Shown here: in pieces, positions 52,727-60,014 of the stretch
Position numbering within the stretch: position 1 is the stretch's first letter
Layout of the letters: every line of letters begins with the position of its first letter
Origin: Rhizobium etli_C
GTDB lineage: Bacteria > Pseudomonadota > Alphaproteobacteria > Rhizobiales > Rhizobiaceae
Strand: one strand, 5' to 3'
Assembly: GCF_014198605.1 (NCBI RefSeq)
Contig: NZ_JACIHU010000004.1
Length of the DNA stretch: 64,000 bases
The notes under the pieces: generated by a model
Seen by the model: the letters and a program-made list of their open reading frames with translations, nothing else
The model's database searches: none
Told to the model about the DNA's origin: nothing
Translations under genes and position numbers: made by a program

Positions 52727-52738
52727 GTCGGTGCCCCG

Positions 52739-54598
52739 CTAGGAATTGAATTTCAGTTTTTCGGATTGCGGAATGCCGCCGGCGATGCGGTCGATCATGA
52801 TGGCCTGCGGGTGAACAAGGGATAGCGGCGAGAGCTCGCCGACGGATGGGGCCGGGCGAACGATGGAGCCGACTTGCACGATGACGGCGCTGGATCCCAT
52901 ATAGGTGATCACATTGCCTGAAATGCTGGCGATGGTCTGGGTGCTGAGACGAACGACGCCCTCGGGACCGGCGTAAATATGCAGCTGCTGCTCAGGCCTG
53001 AAAATGCTCGCGTCCGCGACGGTGATCTGGTTGTAGGTCGTGACACCATCCGTTCCGGCCTGCACGGCGATTGTCGTATTCGGAAGCTCCAGCATGCCGG
53101 GCCAGGCGCCGCCTTTCTCGGTCGAGGCCCAGGCTGCGTAGGTATCAATGGCGTCATCGCAGCAGGCCGACGTCTTCGCGAGAATGTCGTCACGCAGACG
53201 CCATTTGCCGGAAGCATCAGTTCCGTCGGAAGGGTAAGTGTTGTTTGCGCCGTAAGACTGCCAGGCAGCCCGCATGCCCAAATCATTGACAATGATTGAT
53301 CCTGTCGCCGGAGAAGTGGCCGAACCGGCAAACTGAGGGGTAAACTGCGTCGGGTTCAGTACCGTCACCACGACGTTGCCATTGTATTCCGCCTGCGCTG
53401 CGCCAGAGATCGTGACTGTCTGCCCTGTAACAAGTCCGCCCGTCGCGGTGGAATGGGTTGCCGTGACCGTCGTTCCCACCGACGTCAACGTTGCGGACCT
53501 GGTGACCGTCGTGCGGCCGAGCGGAGGGAACGCGACGATCTTGACGCCGGCATATTCGGCGCGGATGCGGTTGACGAGCGACCGATAGTTCGTGTTGAAC
53601 CAGGTGCTGTAAACCGTTGACGTATCGTTCTGTCCCATCTGGTTGACGACCGATGTAAACGGCCATTTGCTGTTGTTGAAGGCGATGATCTCGCGGATGA
53701 TATCCCGGCGACGCGTCGCGATTGCCGAACCGGTTCCGGTGAATTCGCGCACGGACCCCGCCCCGGGCATGCCGATCAGGCAATGCGGAATGCGTCCAAG
53801 ACCGCCATCCCTATCGAGCCAGCGCCGCAGCCATCCGAGATTGCCGCGCGCGTCGGCGGCGGCGGAATATTCCTGTCGAGCTTCACCGATGCTGTCGACT
53901 AAGCCGAGCGCCACCGGACGGGCATCCCAATCTCCCTTGGCGACCATGAAGTCGGGACCGTAATATTGCGGTTGCGTCTGCAAGCCATAGTTCACATCGA
54001 GTGCAGCCGTGCTGTCGGCGAGCGGCGTGTCCTTGAAGGCAAGCAGAGTCGCGTGATCGCTCGCACCCCACACACGTTCGCCGCGATGTTTCTGGATGCG
54101 GTAGACCGGCCAGATCTTCTCGCCGACGGCGGTGTGATAAAACAGCCAGATTTCGATTTCGCTTTCCGGCGCGACGTCGGGAATGGTCAATTCGTCCGTC
54201 CAGGCGCCGTTCGTCTGGTCGGCGACCGTCACCGTGTTCGAGCCGGAGAAGGTGCATTGGTAGAAGATGCCGGCGACGCGGATGAACATGGCATCGGCGA
54301 TGACCGAATTGCCGGGCGCGCCGATCGCGCCGGTGACGATGGTTTCCTGCGGCGAGTTTCCGCCCTCCGTCGAGGCGAAGCCGGAAAGGTGGAAACGGAA
54401 GGTCCGCGTCTTATAGGACGGCGTGCCGACGACGATCTTGCTGCAGACATAATTCGTGCCGGCGGCGGCGGTGACGATGCCACCCGACGGCATGCGGTTG
54501 CGGGTGGCGAAGAACATGTAGCGGTCGGGATCTCCCGCATTGCCGCCCGTCCCGCTCAGCAGCGGATTGGCAAGGGCAAGCGAAATGGCGTTCATCAT
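52739..54598 (-). CDS. SGNH-hydrolase-like phage protein (possible tail spike or tail-associated esterase)
   Basis: 619 residues, no signal peptide or membrane helix. The middle carries SGNH/GDSL-like blocks: LGLVDSIGEARQEYS (block I; Gly of GDS replaced by Val, Asp and Ser kept), HCLIGMPGAGSVREF (block II Gly), TSVVNQMGQNDTSTVY (block III G-x-N-D) and LSLVHPQAIMIDRI (block V His) near the C-terminus. A Thr/Val/Gly-rich Ig-like or beta insertion (about 375-450, with TVTATHSTATGGLVTGQTVT) splits the domain. The N-terminus (ISLALANPLLSGTGGNAGDP) looks like a virion-attachment part. Its ATG overlaps the Rz1-like stop by 4 bases. A glycan O-deacetylase on a tail spike is the best guess. Confidence 0.7.
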   Translation of the reverse strand: MMNAISLALANPLLSGTGGNAGDPDRYMFFATRNRMPSGGIVTAAAGTNYVCSKIVVGTPSYKTRTFRFHLSGFASTEGGNSPQETIVTGAIGAPGNSVIADAMFIRVAGIFYQCTFSGSNTVTVADQTNGAWTDELTIPDVAPESEIEIWLFYHTAVGEKIWPVYRIQKHRGERVWGASDHATLLAFKDTPLADSTAALDVNYGLQTQPQYYGPDFMVAKGDWDARPVALGLVDSIGEARQEYSAAADARGNLGWLRRWLDRDGGLGRIPHCLIGMPGAGSVREFTGTGSAIATRRRDIIREIIAFNNSKWPFTSVVNQMGQNDTSTVYSTWFNTNYRSLVNRIRAEYAGVKIVAFPPLGRTTVTRSATLTSVGTTVTATHSTATGGLVTGQTVTISGAAQAEYNGNVVVTVLNPTQFTPQFAGSATSPATGSIIVNDLGMRAAWQSYGANNTYPSDGTDASGKWRLRDDILAKTSACCDDAIDTYAAWASTEKGGAWPGMLELPNTTIAVQAGTDGVTTYNQITVADASIFRPEQQLHIYAGPEGVVRLSTQTIASISGNVITYMGSSAVIVQVGSIVRPAPSVGELSPLSLVHPQAIMIDRIAGGIPQSEKLKFNS

Positions 54599-54903
54599 CG
54601 GCGTGTTCCGTATCGGCTGGTGAGGTCGTCGTAAAATTGCACTGTGCGCCCCTGACGGGCATTGGCGCGGTCGAGCGCCTGGCGCTCACGGGCGAGGATG
54701 GCGATCAGCGGCTCGCCTTCGCGCACGGGCGCATGCGCTTCCTGCCTTCTCAGATCGTCGGGCAGCGGCGGCAGCACGATGCCGGCCGCCGCCTGCCCTT
54801 TGGCGCTCGCTGCCCTGTCGAGGCGCTCAGCGGCGGAGCAGCCACTGACGATCAGCAGCAGTGACAGCGCAAGCGCGGTTCTTTTGCGAAAGCTCGAGTT
54901 CAT
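54595..54903 (-). CDS. Rz1-like outer-membrane spanin lipoprotein
   Basis: 102 residues from ATG 54901-54903. The signal RKRTALALSLLLIVSGCSAA has a lipobox (LIVSGC), so an outer-membrane lipoprotein is expected. The mature part includes LPPLPDDLRRQE and a charged C-terminal helix. The gene starts inside the Rz-like gene (54827-55189) in a different frame, overlapping it by 77 bases, the classic partly embedded Rz/Rz1 arrangement. The o-spanin joins the i-spanin to fuse the membranes at lysis. Family-specific similarity is weak, so the call rests on architecture. Confidence 0.75.
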   Translation of the reverse strand: MNSSFRKRTALALSLLLIVSGCSAAERLDRAASAKGQAAAGIVLPPLPDDLRRQEAHAPVREGEPLIAILARERQALDRANARQGRTVQFYDDLTSRYGTRR

Positions 54904-55189
54904 AGGATCGGATCTCGTTTTCCAATGTGTCCCTGGCGGCCTGCTCGGCGGCCGTGGCCGCGTCCAGCCGCTTGCGATGCTCTTCGCCGGCACGGGCCGC
55001 CGCTTCGCGCTGGCGCGCCATCTCGGCGGCCTCGGCTTCGGCGGCAACCTTCTCGGCCAGCACCACATAACCGGCGCGCGCCTCACGCCCTGCGGTGGGA
55101 TAGCCGATCGCAACCGCATAGAGGTGATAGAGCAGCAGCCCGGCGGCGATGCCGGCGGCCATCCTCAGCGTATCGAGGAGGCCGAACAT
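54827..55189 (-). CDS. Rz-like inner-membrane spanin
   Basis: 120 residues from ATG 55187-55189, overlapping the endolysin stop by one base. One N-terminal membrane helix (LRMAAGIAAGLLLYHLYAVA) followed by a long, charged coiled coil (AEKVAAEAEAAEMARQREAA, then LDAATAAEQAARDTLENEIR SYELEL in pieces), the i-spanin shape. Position directly after the endolysin and the overlapping downstream lipoprotein gene support the call. Confidence 0.78.
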   Translation of the reverse strand: MFGLLDTLRMAAGIAAGLLLYHLYAVAIGYPTAGREARAGYVVLAEKVAAEAEAAEMARQREAAARAGEEHRKRLDAATAAEQAARDTLENEIRSYELELSQKNRACAVTAADRQWLLRR

Positions 55190-55653
55190 CACTTGCCCTC
55201 CAGGCAGAAGGCGCGTTCCTTCTGCCGGCGGCGCGTCAGGCCGGGAAAGGTGATACCGGCGGCGCGGTTCCACTTCAACAGCGCCTCGCAGCCCTCGGCC
55301 GTCCTGCCCTGGTTGATGAGCCGGACCGCGCTCGAACCGCAGGCCGCCGTAACGCCGACATTGTAGGCAAACGAGGTCAGCGCCACGAAACGCGCGTCCG
55401 GCAGTGGCACGCGCACGCAGCTTTCGATGCCGCGCGCATAGGTCTGAAGCTCCAGCGCCAGCAGTGCCTTGCACTGCTCCACCGTCCTGCGGTCCCCGGG
55501 CCTCACCCCGTTGGTGCTGCCATAACAGATCGTCCAGGGCGGCCCCTTTGTCGCTGGATCCGGATAGGCATTCTGCCGCAGCCCCTCGAACGAGCCGACG
55601 AGTGCCACGGCCATTGCGGCTGCCGCACTACCTTTCTGAAGGCGGTTTGCCAT
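55189..55653 (-). CDS. GH24 endolysin (phage lysozyme), SAR type likely
   Basis: 154 residues. The N-terminal stretch GSAAAAMAVALVGSFEG is a weakly hydrophobic, Ala/Gly-rich segment typical of signal-anchor-release (SAR) endolysins. The GH24 catalytic region follows: FEGLRQNAYPDPATKGPPWT with Glu, Asp eight residues on, and Thr, then ICYGSTNGV. FVALTSFAYNVGVTAACGSS and GLTRRRQKERAFCLEGK complete the fold. It cleaves peptidoglycan at lysis. The start lies inside the holin gene (26-base overlap) and the stop overlaps the Rz-like start. Confidence 0.92.
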   Translation of the reverse strand: MANRLQKGSAAAAMAVALVGSFEGLRQNAYPDPATKGPPWTICYGSTNGVRPGDRRTVEQCKALLALELQTYARGIESCVRVPLPDARFVALTSFAYNVGVTAACGSSAVRLINQGRTAEGCEALLKWNRAAGITFPGLTRRRQKERAFCLEGK

Positions 55654-55882
55654 TCAGTTCTCCTGAGATTTGCTGTTGAAAGACGATACGGGCGACGATC
55701 GCCGCCGCGGCGAAGAGGCCCGATGCCACCGACATGGCGAGCTGAATGTAGAGGTTGCGAGGTATCCAGGTGCCGGCGACGAAATTGATGACGGGCTCGA
55801 GGACGATGAAGATGAGCGCCAACGCCATAAGACGGACGCTCCAAGCGCGCCGCAGCACCGCGCGCCAGTTGTGGACGAGCAT
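55628..55882 (-). CDS. Holin-like small membrane protein
   Basis: 84 residues from ATG 55880-55882 with GGAGCCGACCTC upstream. Two membrane helices (LMALALIFIVLEPVINFVAG and YIQLAMSVASGLFAAAAIVA) and a basic N-terminus (NWRAVLRRAWSVR) fit a class II holin. Immediate position before, and overlap with, a GH24 endolysin supports it. A broken copy of its first 21 codons lies at 57253-57315. Confidence 0.8.
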   Translation of the reverse strand: MLVHNWRAVLRRAWSVRLMALALIFIVLEPVINFVAGTWIPRNLYIQLAMSVASGLFAAAAIVARIVFQQQISGELNGKPPSER

Positions 55883-55977
55883 GAGGTCGGCTCCGGATTG
55901 TGGATGTAGCAAAGCACCCGACTATATAAGGCGGGCGCGTATTTCGGTTATTCAGTGGGTGCCGTGTTCAACGAACG

Positions 55978-57123
55978 CTATCGATTAGGCGGATAAATCC
56001 GATCACGAAGCCTGAATATTGGCTGCTCGATATATTTGTAGGACAAGGCAGCCAGCAGCAGCGTTATTGACGTGAAGGCCCAGAACTCACCGAAACCATG
56101 TAATTCACGCCTCAAGCCAAAAAATGGCTCCAGCCAAAGCCGTGTCACGAAGAAATAGAACGTGTAGTTCACGATCTGGTGATAGACATAGGCACCGTAG
56201 CTGCGCTTGCCTATGAACACCAGAATAGGGGTTTCCATCACCTTCGCTGCGGCTGTTGCCTTGCCGACGGCGAAGAAATATATCAGCGATGACGCGATCA
56301 TATAAACCGGCACGTCGGCAAGTACTTTACCGACAAAACTACTCCGAACTGCAAGGATACCTTCGCTCATCTGTGTCAACGACAACAGGCAGAGCGCCGC
56401 GATGCCAGCCGCCATCATAGCGGAGAAACAGCGCGACACTGCAGGTGTAATCCGGCCTGTCGACGTGATTATGGCGACCGCTGCGCCAGCAGCCAATGAA
56501 TCCAGATTTCCGAGTGTGACGAGAACATTCGCCTGCCCAAGATCGGCATACCAAGCAAAAGCGCGCCAGCCGATCGCAAGAGCAAATGCCCCCAATAGCG
56601 TAAGCTTCCAGGCATTCGGCCGGAGAAAGATCACTATCGGCGCCCAGAAAACATAGAACTGCTCTTCAACCGCGAGCGACCACCAAGGGGCGGCCGGCCC
56701 ATAAGTTCCGATGCTGTCTCGAAAAAACACATTTGAGAGATTCTGCAGGAAGAAGATGTGATAAATCACGTCCTCCCGCACCGCGTCATTCAGTCCTATG
56801 CAAATGACAAATGTGAGAGCCAGATAATAGATGGGCTGGATGCGGAAGAACCGGCGGGCGTAGAAGCCCTGGAGAAGCTGGAGCCCCTTAGCCTCACGCC
56901 TTCGACCAGCTAAGTCGACGAGGATTCTAGTGATCAGAAATCCGCTGATCACGAAGAATATCAAGAGCCCGCCTCGCCCCCATTCGGCGACGTTGTTGAG
57001 AAAGGGAAGCGGTGACCAATGAGCCATCAGCACCAAAAGTAGCGAGATTGCTCTAAGTCCATCTAAGCCGCGTATGCGACCGCGCGCCCGTATTTCTAAC
57101 TCTCGATGTGCAAGAGCATCCAA
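55978..57123 (-). CDS. Acyltransferase family 3 (OafA/YrhL type) membrane protein
   Basis: 381 residues with about 10 membrane segments. GLDGLRAISLLLVLMAHWSP has the conserved R-x-x-A and membrane His; RGGLLIFFVISGFLITRIL and YARRFFRIQPIYYLALTF are core AT3 motifs, and APWWSLAVEEQFYVFWAP adds the W-S-L-x-x-E-x-x-F/Y motif. Such enzymes O-acetylate lipopolysaccharide, peptidoglycan, Nod factors or exopolysaccharide. It sits inside a phage-derived block between an intact holin gene and a broken holin start, so it is likely cargo that alters the surface glycan (lysogenic conversion; inference). Confidence 0.92.
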   Translation of the reverse strand: MDALAHRELEIRARGRIRGLDGLRAISLLLVLMAHWSPLPFLNNVAEWGRGGLLIFFVISGFLITRILVDLAGRRREAKGLQLLQGFYARRFFRIQPIYYLALTFVICIGLNDAVREDVIYHIFFLQNLSNVFFRDSIGTYGPAAPWWSLAVEEQFYVFWAPIVIFLRPNAWKLTLLGAFALAIGWRAFAWYADLGQANVLVTLGNLDSLAAGAAVAIITSTGRITPAVSRCFSAMMAAGIAALCLLSLTQMSEGILAVRSSFVGKVLADVPVYMIASSLIYFFAVGKATAAAKVMETPILVFIGKRSYGAYVYHQIVNYTFYFFVTRLWLEPFFGLRRELHGFGEFWAFTSITLLLAALSYKYIEQPIFRLRDRIYPPNR

Positions 57124-57589
57124 CGTTCAATCCCTCCGTCTCTCGGCGGAATAGCGCAATCCTGCCGGGATTGAAAGTGCCCCTATTTCCTCTGCTGTAG
57201 GCATCCTGTCGGGTTTTCCTTTCGAATCCAAAATTGAATAGCTTCGTCAGGAAAGCGCCATCAGACGGACTGACCAAGCGCGCCTGAGCACCGCGCGTCA
57301 GTTGTGAACGAGCATGGGTGTCGTTGTGTGAGCATTTGAATAAGCTCCCTGCTCCTGGATGGAGACGAGTGCGAGTTGAGATTTCAACGATGTGGGTTGG
57401 TGCGCCCGTCCAACTTAAATAGACACACGAGCGCGTATATTGAACGCGGGGGCTTAAGGATTCCGTTGCCTCCGTTGGTGATTTCGTCGGAGTCAATATG
57501 ACCCGCCTTTAGCGATGATCTTCGCAGCCGCGTTCTGGCTGCGTTGCATGACGGAATGTTATCGTGATTGGACAAGCCTTATCCAATGA
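57124..57589. other. Intergenic region holding a holin remnant
   Basis: About 466 bases upstream of the acyltransferase. The only recognised content is the 63-base holin 5' copy at 57253-57315. Short frames elsewhere have no support. Confidence 0.55.
57253..57315 (-). pseudogene. Broken 5' copy of the holin gene
   Basis: Reads MLVHN, stop, RAVLRRAWSVRLMAL, identical in residues to the holin start except that codon 6 (Trp, TGG) is TGA here. Only 21 codons match; beyond them the sequence diverges. It shows a partial duplication of the lysis cassette around the acyltransferase gene. Confidence 0.85.
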
Positions 57590-58150
57590 CTATTCACGAT
57601 ATTTGACAACCCTGGCCGGCGAACCGACAGCGATTGCATATTCGGGGACGTCGCTTATCACAACGGCGTTCGCTCCAATCACGGCGCCGCTGCCGATTTT
57701 GACGTTCATCAGGATCTTCGCTCCGGCGCCTATCCAGACATCATTACCGATCTCAACTGTACCAATCTCAGCCTTCTGAAGCCTGATCGGCGTATCGCGC
57801 CTCATGCCGTGGCCGTGGTCGATGATCTGGACATCAGAGCCGATCAGAACATCGTTGCCGATTGATATCCGGTTCTTCGCCGTGATGATGTTGCGCCGGC
57901 CGATTACGGTGTTGTTGCCGATGAAGACTTTGGGCTCTGGCATTGTAAGTTGAAAGAACGACTGATCTTGGATGGTGACGTTATCGCCGACCTCAAGGAC
58001 GGCATCACCCACTAGGCGGAACTCAGCGCTGCGTTTCACCACGAGATTTTTGCCAGCCGCGGTGAAGTAGCGGAAGCGCTTATAAGCAGTGACGAGCCGC
58101 TGGAATACGCCGCCTCGATTGCGATATGATGCCTTGTCGACCTGTGCCAT
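57590..58150 (-). CDS. Hexapeptide-repeat O-acetyltransferase
   Basis: 186 residues. A left-handed beta-helix of I/V/L-G-x-x-x-x repeats: VGDNVTIQDQSFFQLTMPEP, VFIGNNTVIGRRNIITAKNR, SIGNDVLIGSDVQIIDHGHG (catalytic His), GTVEIGNDVWIGAGAKILMN, then VKIGSGAVIGANAVVISDVP and AVGSPARVV. This is the maltose/galactoside/colanic-acid O-acetyltransferase group using acetyl-CoA. Cytosolic. Placed between a tail-fibre-like gene and the membrane acyltransferase, so a joint surface-acetylation role is plausible. Confidence 0.93.
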   Translation of the reverse strand: MAQVDKASYRNRGGVFQRLVTAYKRFRYFTAAGKNLVVKRSAEFRLVGDAVLEVGDNVTIQDQSFFQLTMPEPKVFIGNNTVIGRRNIITAKNRISIGNDVLIGSDVQIIDHGHGMRRDTPIRLQKAEIGTVEIGNDVWIGAGAKILMNVKIGSGAVIGANAVVISDVPEYAIAVGSPARVVKYRE

Positions 58151-58200
58151 TTCTACTCCTGGCGTGATGGCAGCATGTCAAACACAGGTGTAGAGCTAAT

Positions 58201-58821
58201 TCAAGAGCTCCTTCCGCAAGGGAAATGAAAGCCATCGGTCCAGATCCAGATGCTGCCGGTAGAGCCGCCCAATGCCATGCGAATTTGCCGACTTGTATTT
58301 GTCCATATCTCCTGCGATCCCACTGCGAAACCGCTTGCGACCTGGATAGTGCCAACGTTGGCGCCATCGCTGCCAGCGCCGGCAACAAGCGCACCTTGTG
58401 CAGGGTCGGACAGTAGAGCCGCGTTAGTCGTTGCCGACGATGTGAACTCGAAACGCAGCTTCGCTTTGACTTTCACCCCATTCGGCACAGTTAGCACCAG
58501 AAGCGTCGAGGTCGTAGAGATAGCGGCACCGACCGCGTCTTTGACCGGCGTAACAAAGGTATATTCGTCGCGCGGATACATCACGAACTGGCGGATAAGC
58601 GAACTTCCATCCGTCAGCACCACACCGATGCATTTGACGATGGTATAGCCGGTGAGCAGCGTTGTGGTGATGCCGGCGATCGTCGCCGAGGTCGAGAGAA
58701 CAACGTCGAAAGACAGGTCGGCGTCCTTGCGCAACGCATAGGCGAAGTAGGTCGCATTTGCTGCGACAGCGCCGGCATCGAGGCCGCCGGCGCCCGTTCC
58801 CATCGCAAATGTTCCCGTCAC
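58201..58821 (-). CDS. Tail-fibre-like protein, 3' part of a frameshifted gene
   Basis: 206 residues as an independent frame from GTG 58821, but the same frame reads upstream without a stop through GSSAVGDFVVGLTLSNNSSS, PNTHVDFSAGSARSGASFVA and SPAPFTKRVTGTFAMGTGAG. This joins on to the gene at 58818-59558 if one base is restored near 58964. Content is Thr/Ala/Gly/Val-rich and beta-like (LSTSATIAGITTTLLTGYTI), fitting a phage fibre or baseplate-associated protein. No catalytic motif. Stop at 58201-58203. Confidence 0.6.
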   Translation of the reverse strand: MTGTFAMGTGAGGLDAGAVAANATYFAYALRKDADLSFDVVLSTSATIAGITTTLLTGYTIVKCIGVVLTDGSSLIRQFVMYPRDEYTFVTPVKDAVGAAISTTSTLLVLTVPNGVKVKAKLRFEFTSSATTNAALLSDPAQGALVAGAGSDGANVGTIQVASGFAVGSQEIWTNTSRQIRMALGGSTGSIWIWTDGFHFPCGRSS

Positions 58822-59558
58822 GCGCTTGGTGAATGGCGCTGGGCTGGCAACGAAGCTTGCCCCCGACCTAGCGGAGCCCGCGGAAAAATCGACATGGGTG
58901 TTCGGGCTGCTGCTGTTGTTGGAAAGGGTGAGCCCGACGACGAAATCGCCGACGGCCGAACTTCCGCTTTGCTCTGGATCCTGGCGAAGAGCTTGTTGGT
59001 GAAGAAAGCGGCGCCGGAACAGATGATTTCGACGCTGTAGCCGTCCTTGAGGACAAGCGTGGCCGCGCCGTCGATCGTCTCCAACCCGTTCGGGTCAATC
59101 GTAACATCGCCGCCGTCGGCAATGATGCAATAGTGCCAGTTTGCACCGAGCGTTGCCGCTGCGGTCAGGGTGAGCGTCGCGGCCGCGGTGAAGCGGTGGA
59201 CGGCGCTGTCGTCGGACGCAAGCGCGGTGTAATCGCCTGACTTCGCCGCATAAGCCGACGCCTTATCGAAGGCGACGTCGACGCCATTCTGGGTGAACCC
59301 CAGCAGCCCACCGCCCTTGAGATAGAGACCGGTCTGCGGGTTCGAGGCGAAGCCGACGCCCGGCGCCGAAACCGTGCCGCTTGCCGCCTTGAGCGGCGCA
59401 GCCATCGGTGCGGAGCCGTCGCGCGGCAGCGAGTTGGTGATTTCGTTGCCGAGGTCGGTCGTCAGCGCATTCCATGGCGCCGGGTCGATGACTTGGCCAA
59501 CGGAGGGTGTTGTCCCGGCTGGTTTGGAATAGACGCCGGTTGATGGGTTTCTGGGCAT
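58818..59558 (-). CDS. Tail-fibre-like protein, 5' part of a frameshifted gene
   Basis: 246 residues as read. MPRNPSTGVYSKPAGTTPSV then GQVIDPAPWNALTTDLGNEI and SLPRDGSAPMAAPLKAASGT are typical of rhizobial phage tail-fibre starts, as is GVGFASNPQTGLYLKGGGLL. A TLTAAATLGANWHYCIIADG-type beta repeat follows. After about residue 198 (FARIQSKAEVRPSAISSSG) the composition changes abruptly to a Ser/Pro/Arg-rich tail; this is the out-of-frame part, and one inserted base gives SKAGSSAVGDFVVGL instead. Hence the true protein would extend to 58201, about 450 residues. Confidence 0.7.
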   Translation of the reverse strand: MPRNPSTGVYSKPAGTTPSVGQVIDPAPWNALTTDLGNEITNSLPRDGSAPMAAPLKAASGTVSAPGVGFASNPQTGLYLKGGGLLGFTQNGVDVAFDKASAYAAKSGDYTALASDDSAVHRFTAAATLTLTAAATLGANWHYCIIADGGDVTIDPNGLETIDGAATLVLKDGYSVEIICSGAAFFTNKLFARIQSKAEVRPSAISSSGSPFPTTAAARTPMSIFPRAPLGRGQASLPAQRHSPSA

Positions 59559-60014
59559 TCATTGTCTCCAAAGTAAAAGGCCCAGCGATGCGGGGCCATT
59601 GTCGTTTCCATGGCGAAGGCGGGTGCATGGGGTGGCCCGTATTTCGCACGGGTTGCGCAGCCCCGGAGATGGACGGTCTTGATCGGCTACCTCAAGATCA
59701 ATGACATGGGGACGCAGCCGTCTCCTCCGAGACGGCCGCTTGATTTGATCCGTTTCTAAGATCGAGCACGTGGAGGCCAGTGCGTGACGCGAAAATAGGA
59801 GACCGACTAGTACCTTAAATTGAAGTCGCGCCCCCACAAAACTTTTGGTAGATCAGCGACCCTTTGTGTTGTAGACGGTCGATCCATCCTGGACTGTCAC
59901 TTACCACCAATCGAAACAAGGCCCTTCATGCTCAACCGTCTCGTTGCGAAGATGCTACCTAGCTCCGCAGTTGCAGCAGTAAATCACTGAAGATTGTCGC
60001 TCGCGGTAAAAGAG
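59559..60014. other. Intergenic boundary between phage-derived block and glycan genes
   Basis: About 455 bases between divergent gene sets. On the minus strand a weak hairpin (GGCCC at 59593-59597 pairing with GGGCC at 59579-59583) is followed by TTTT, a possible terminator for a lost upstream phage gene. Around 59600-59720 are short frames with no match. No attachment site or tRNA was recognised. Confidence 0.45.

Noticed and set aside
54595..55119. A longer start for the Rz1-like gene.
   Set aside because: The extra 72 residues are Arg/Pro-rich and would bury the lipoprotein signal; ATG 54903 places the lipobox correctly.
58950..58980. Programmed ribosomal frameshift in the tail-fibre gene.
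   Set aside because: No slippery heptamer or downstream structure is evident, and programmed shifts are typical of tail chaperones rather than fibres.
59559..60014. Prophage attachment site or tRNA at the edge of the phage-derived block.
   Set aside because: No cloverleaf or direct repeat could be found by eye; no integrase is present.
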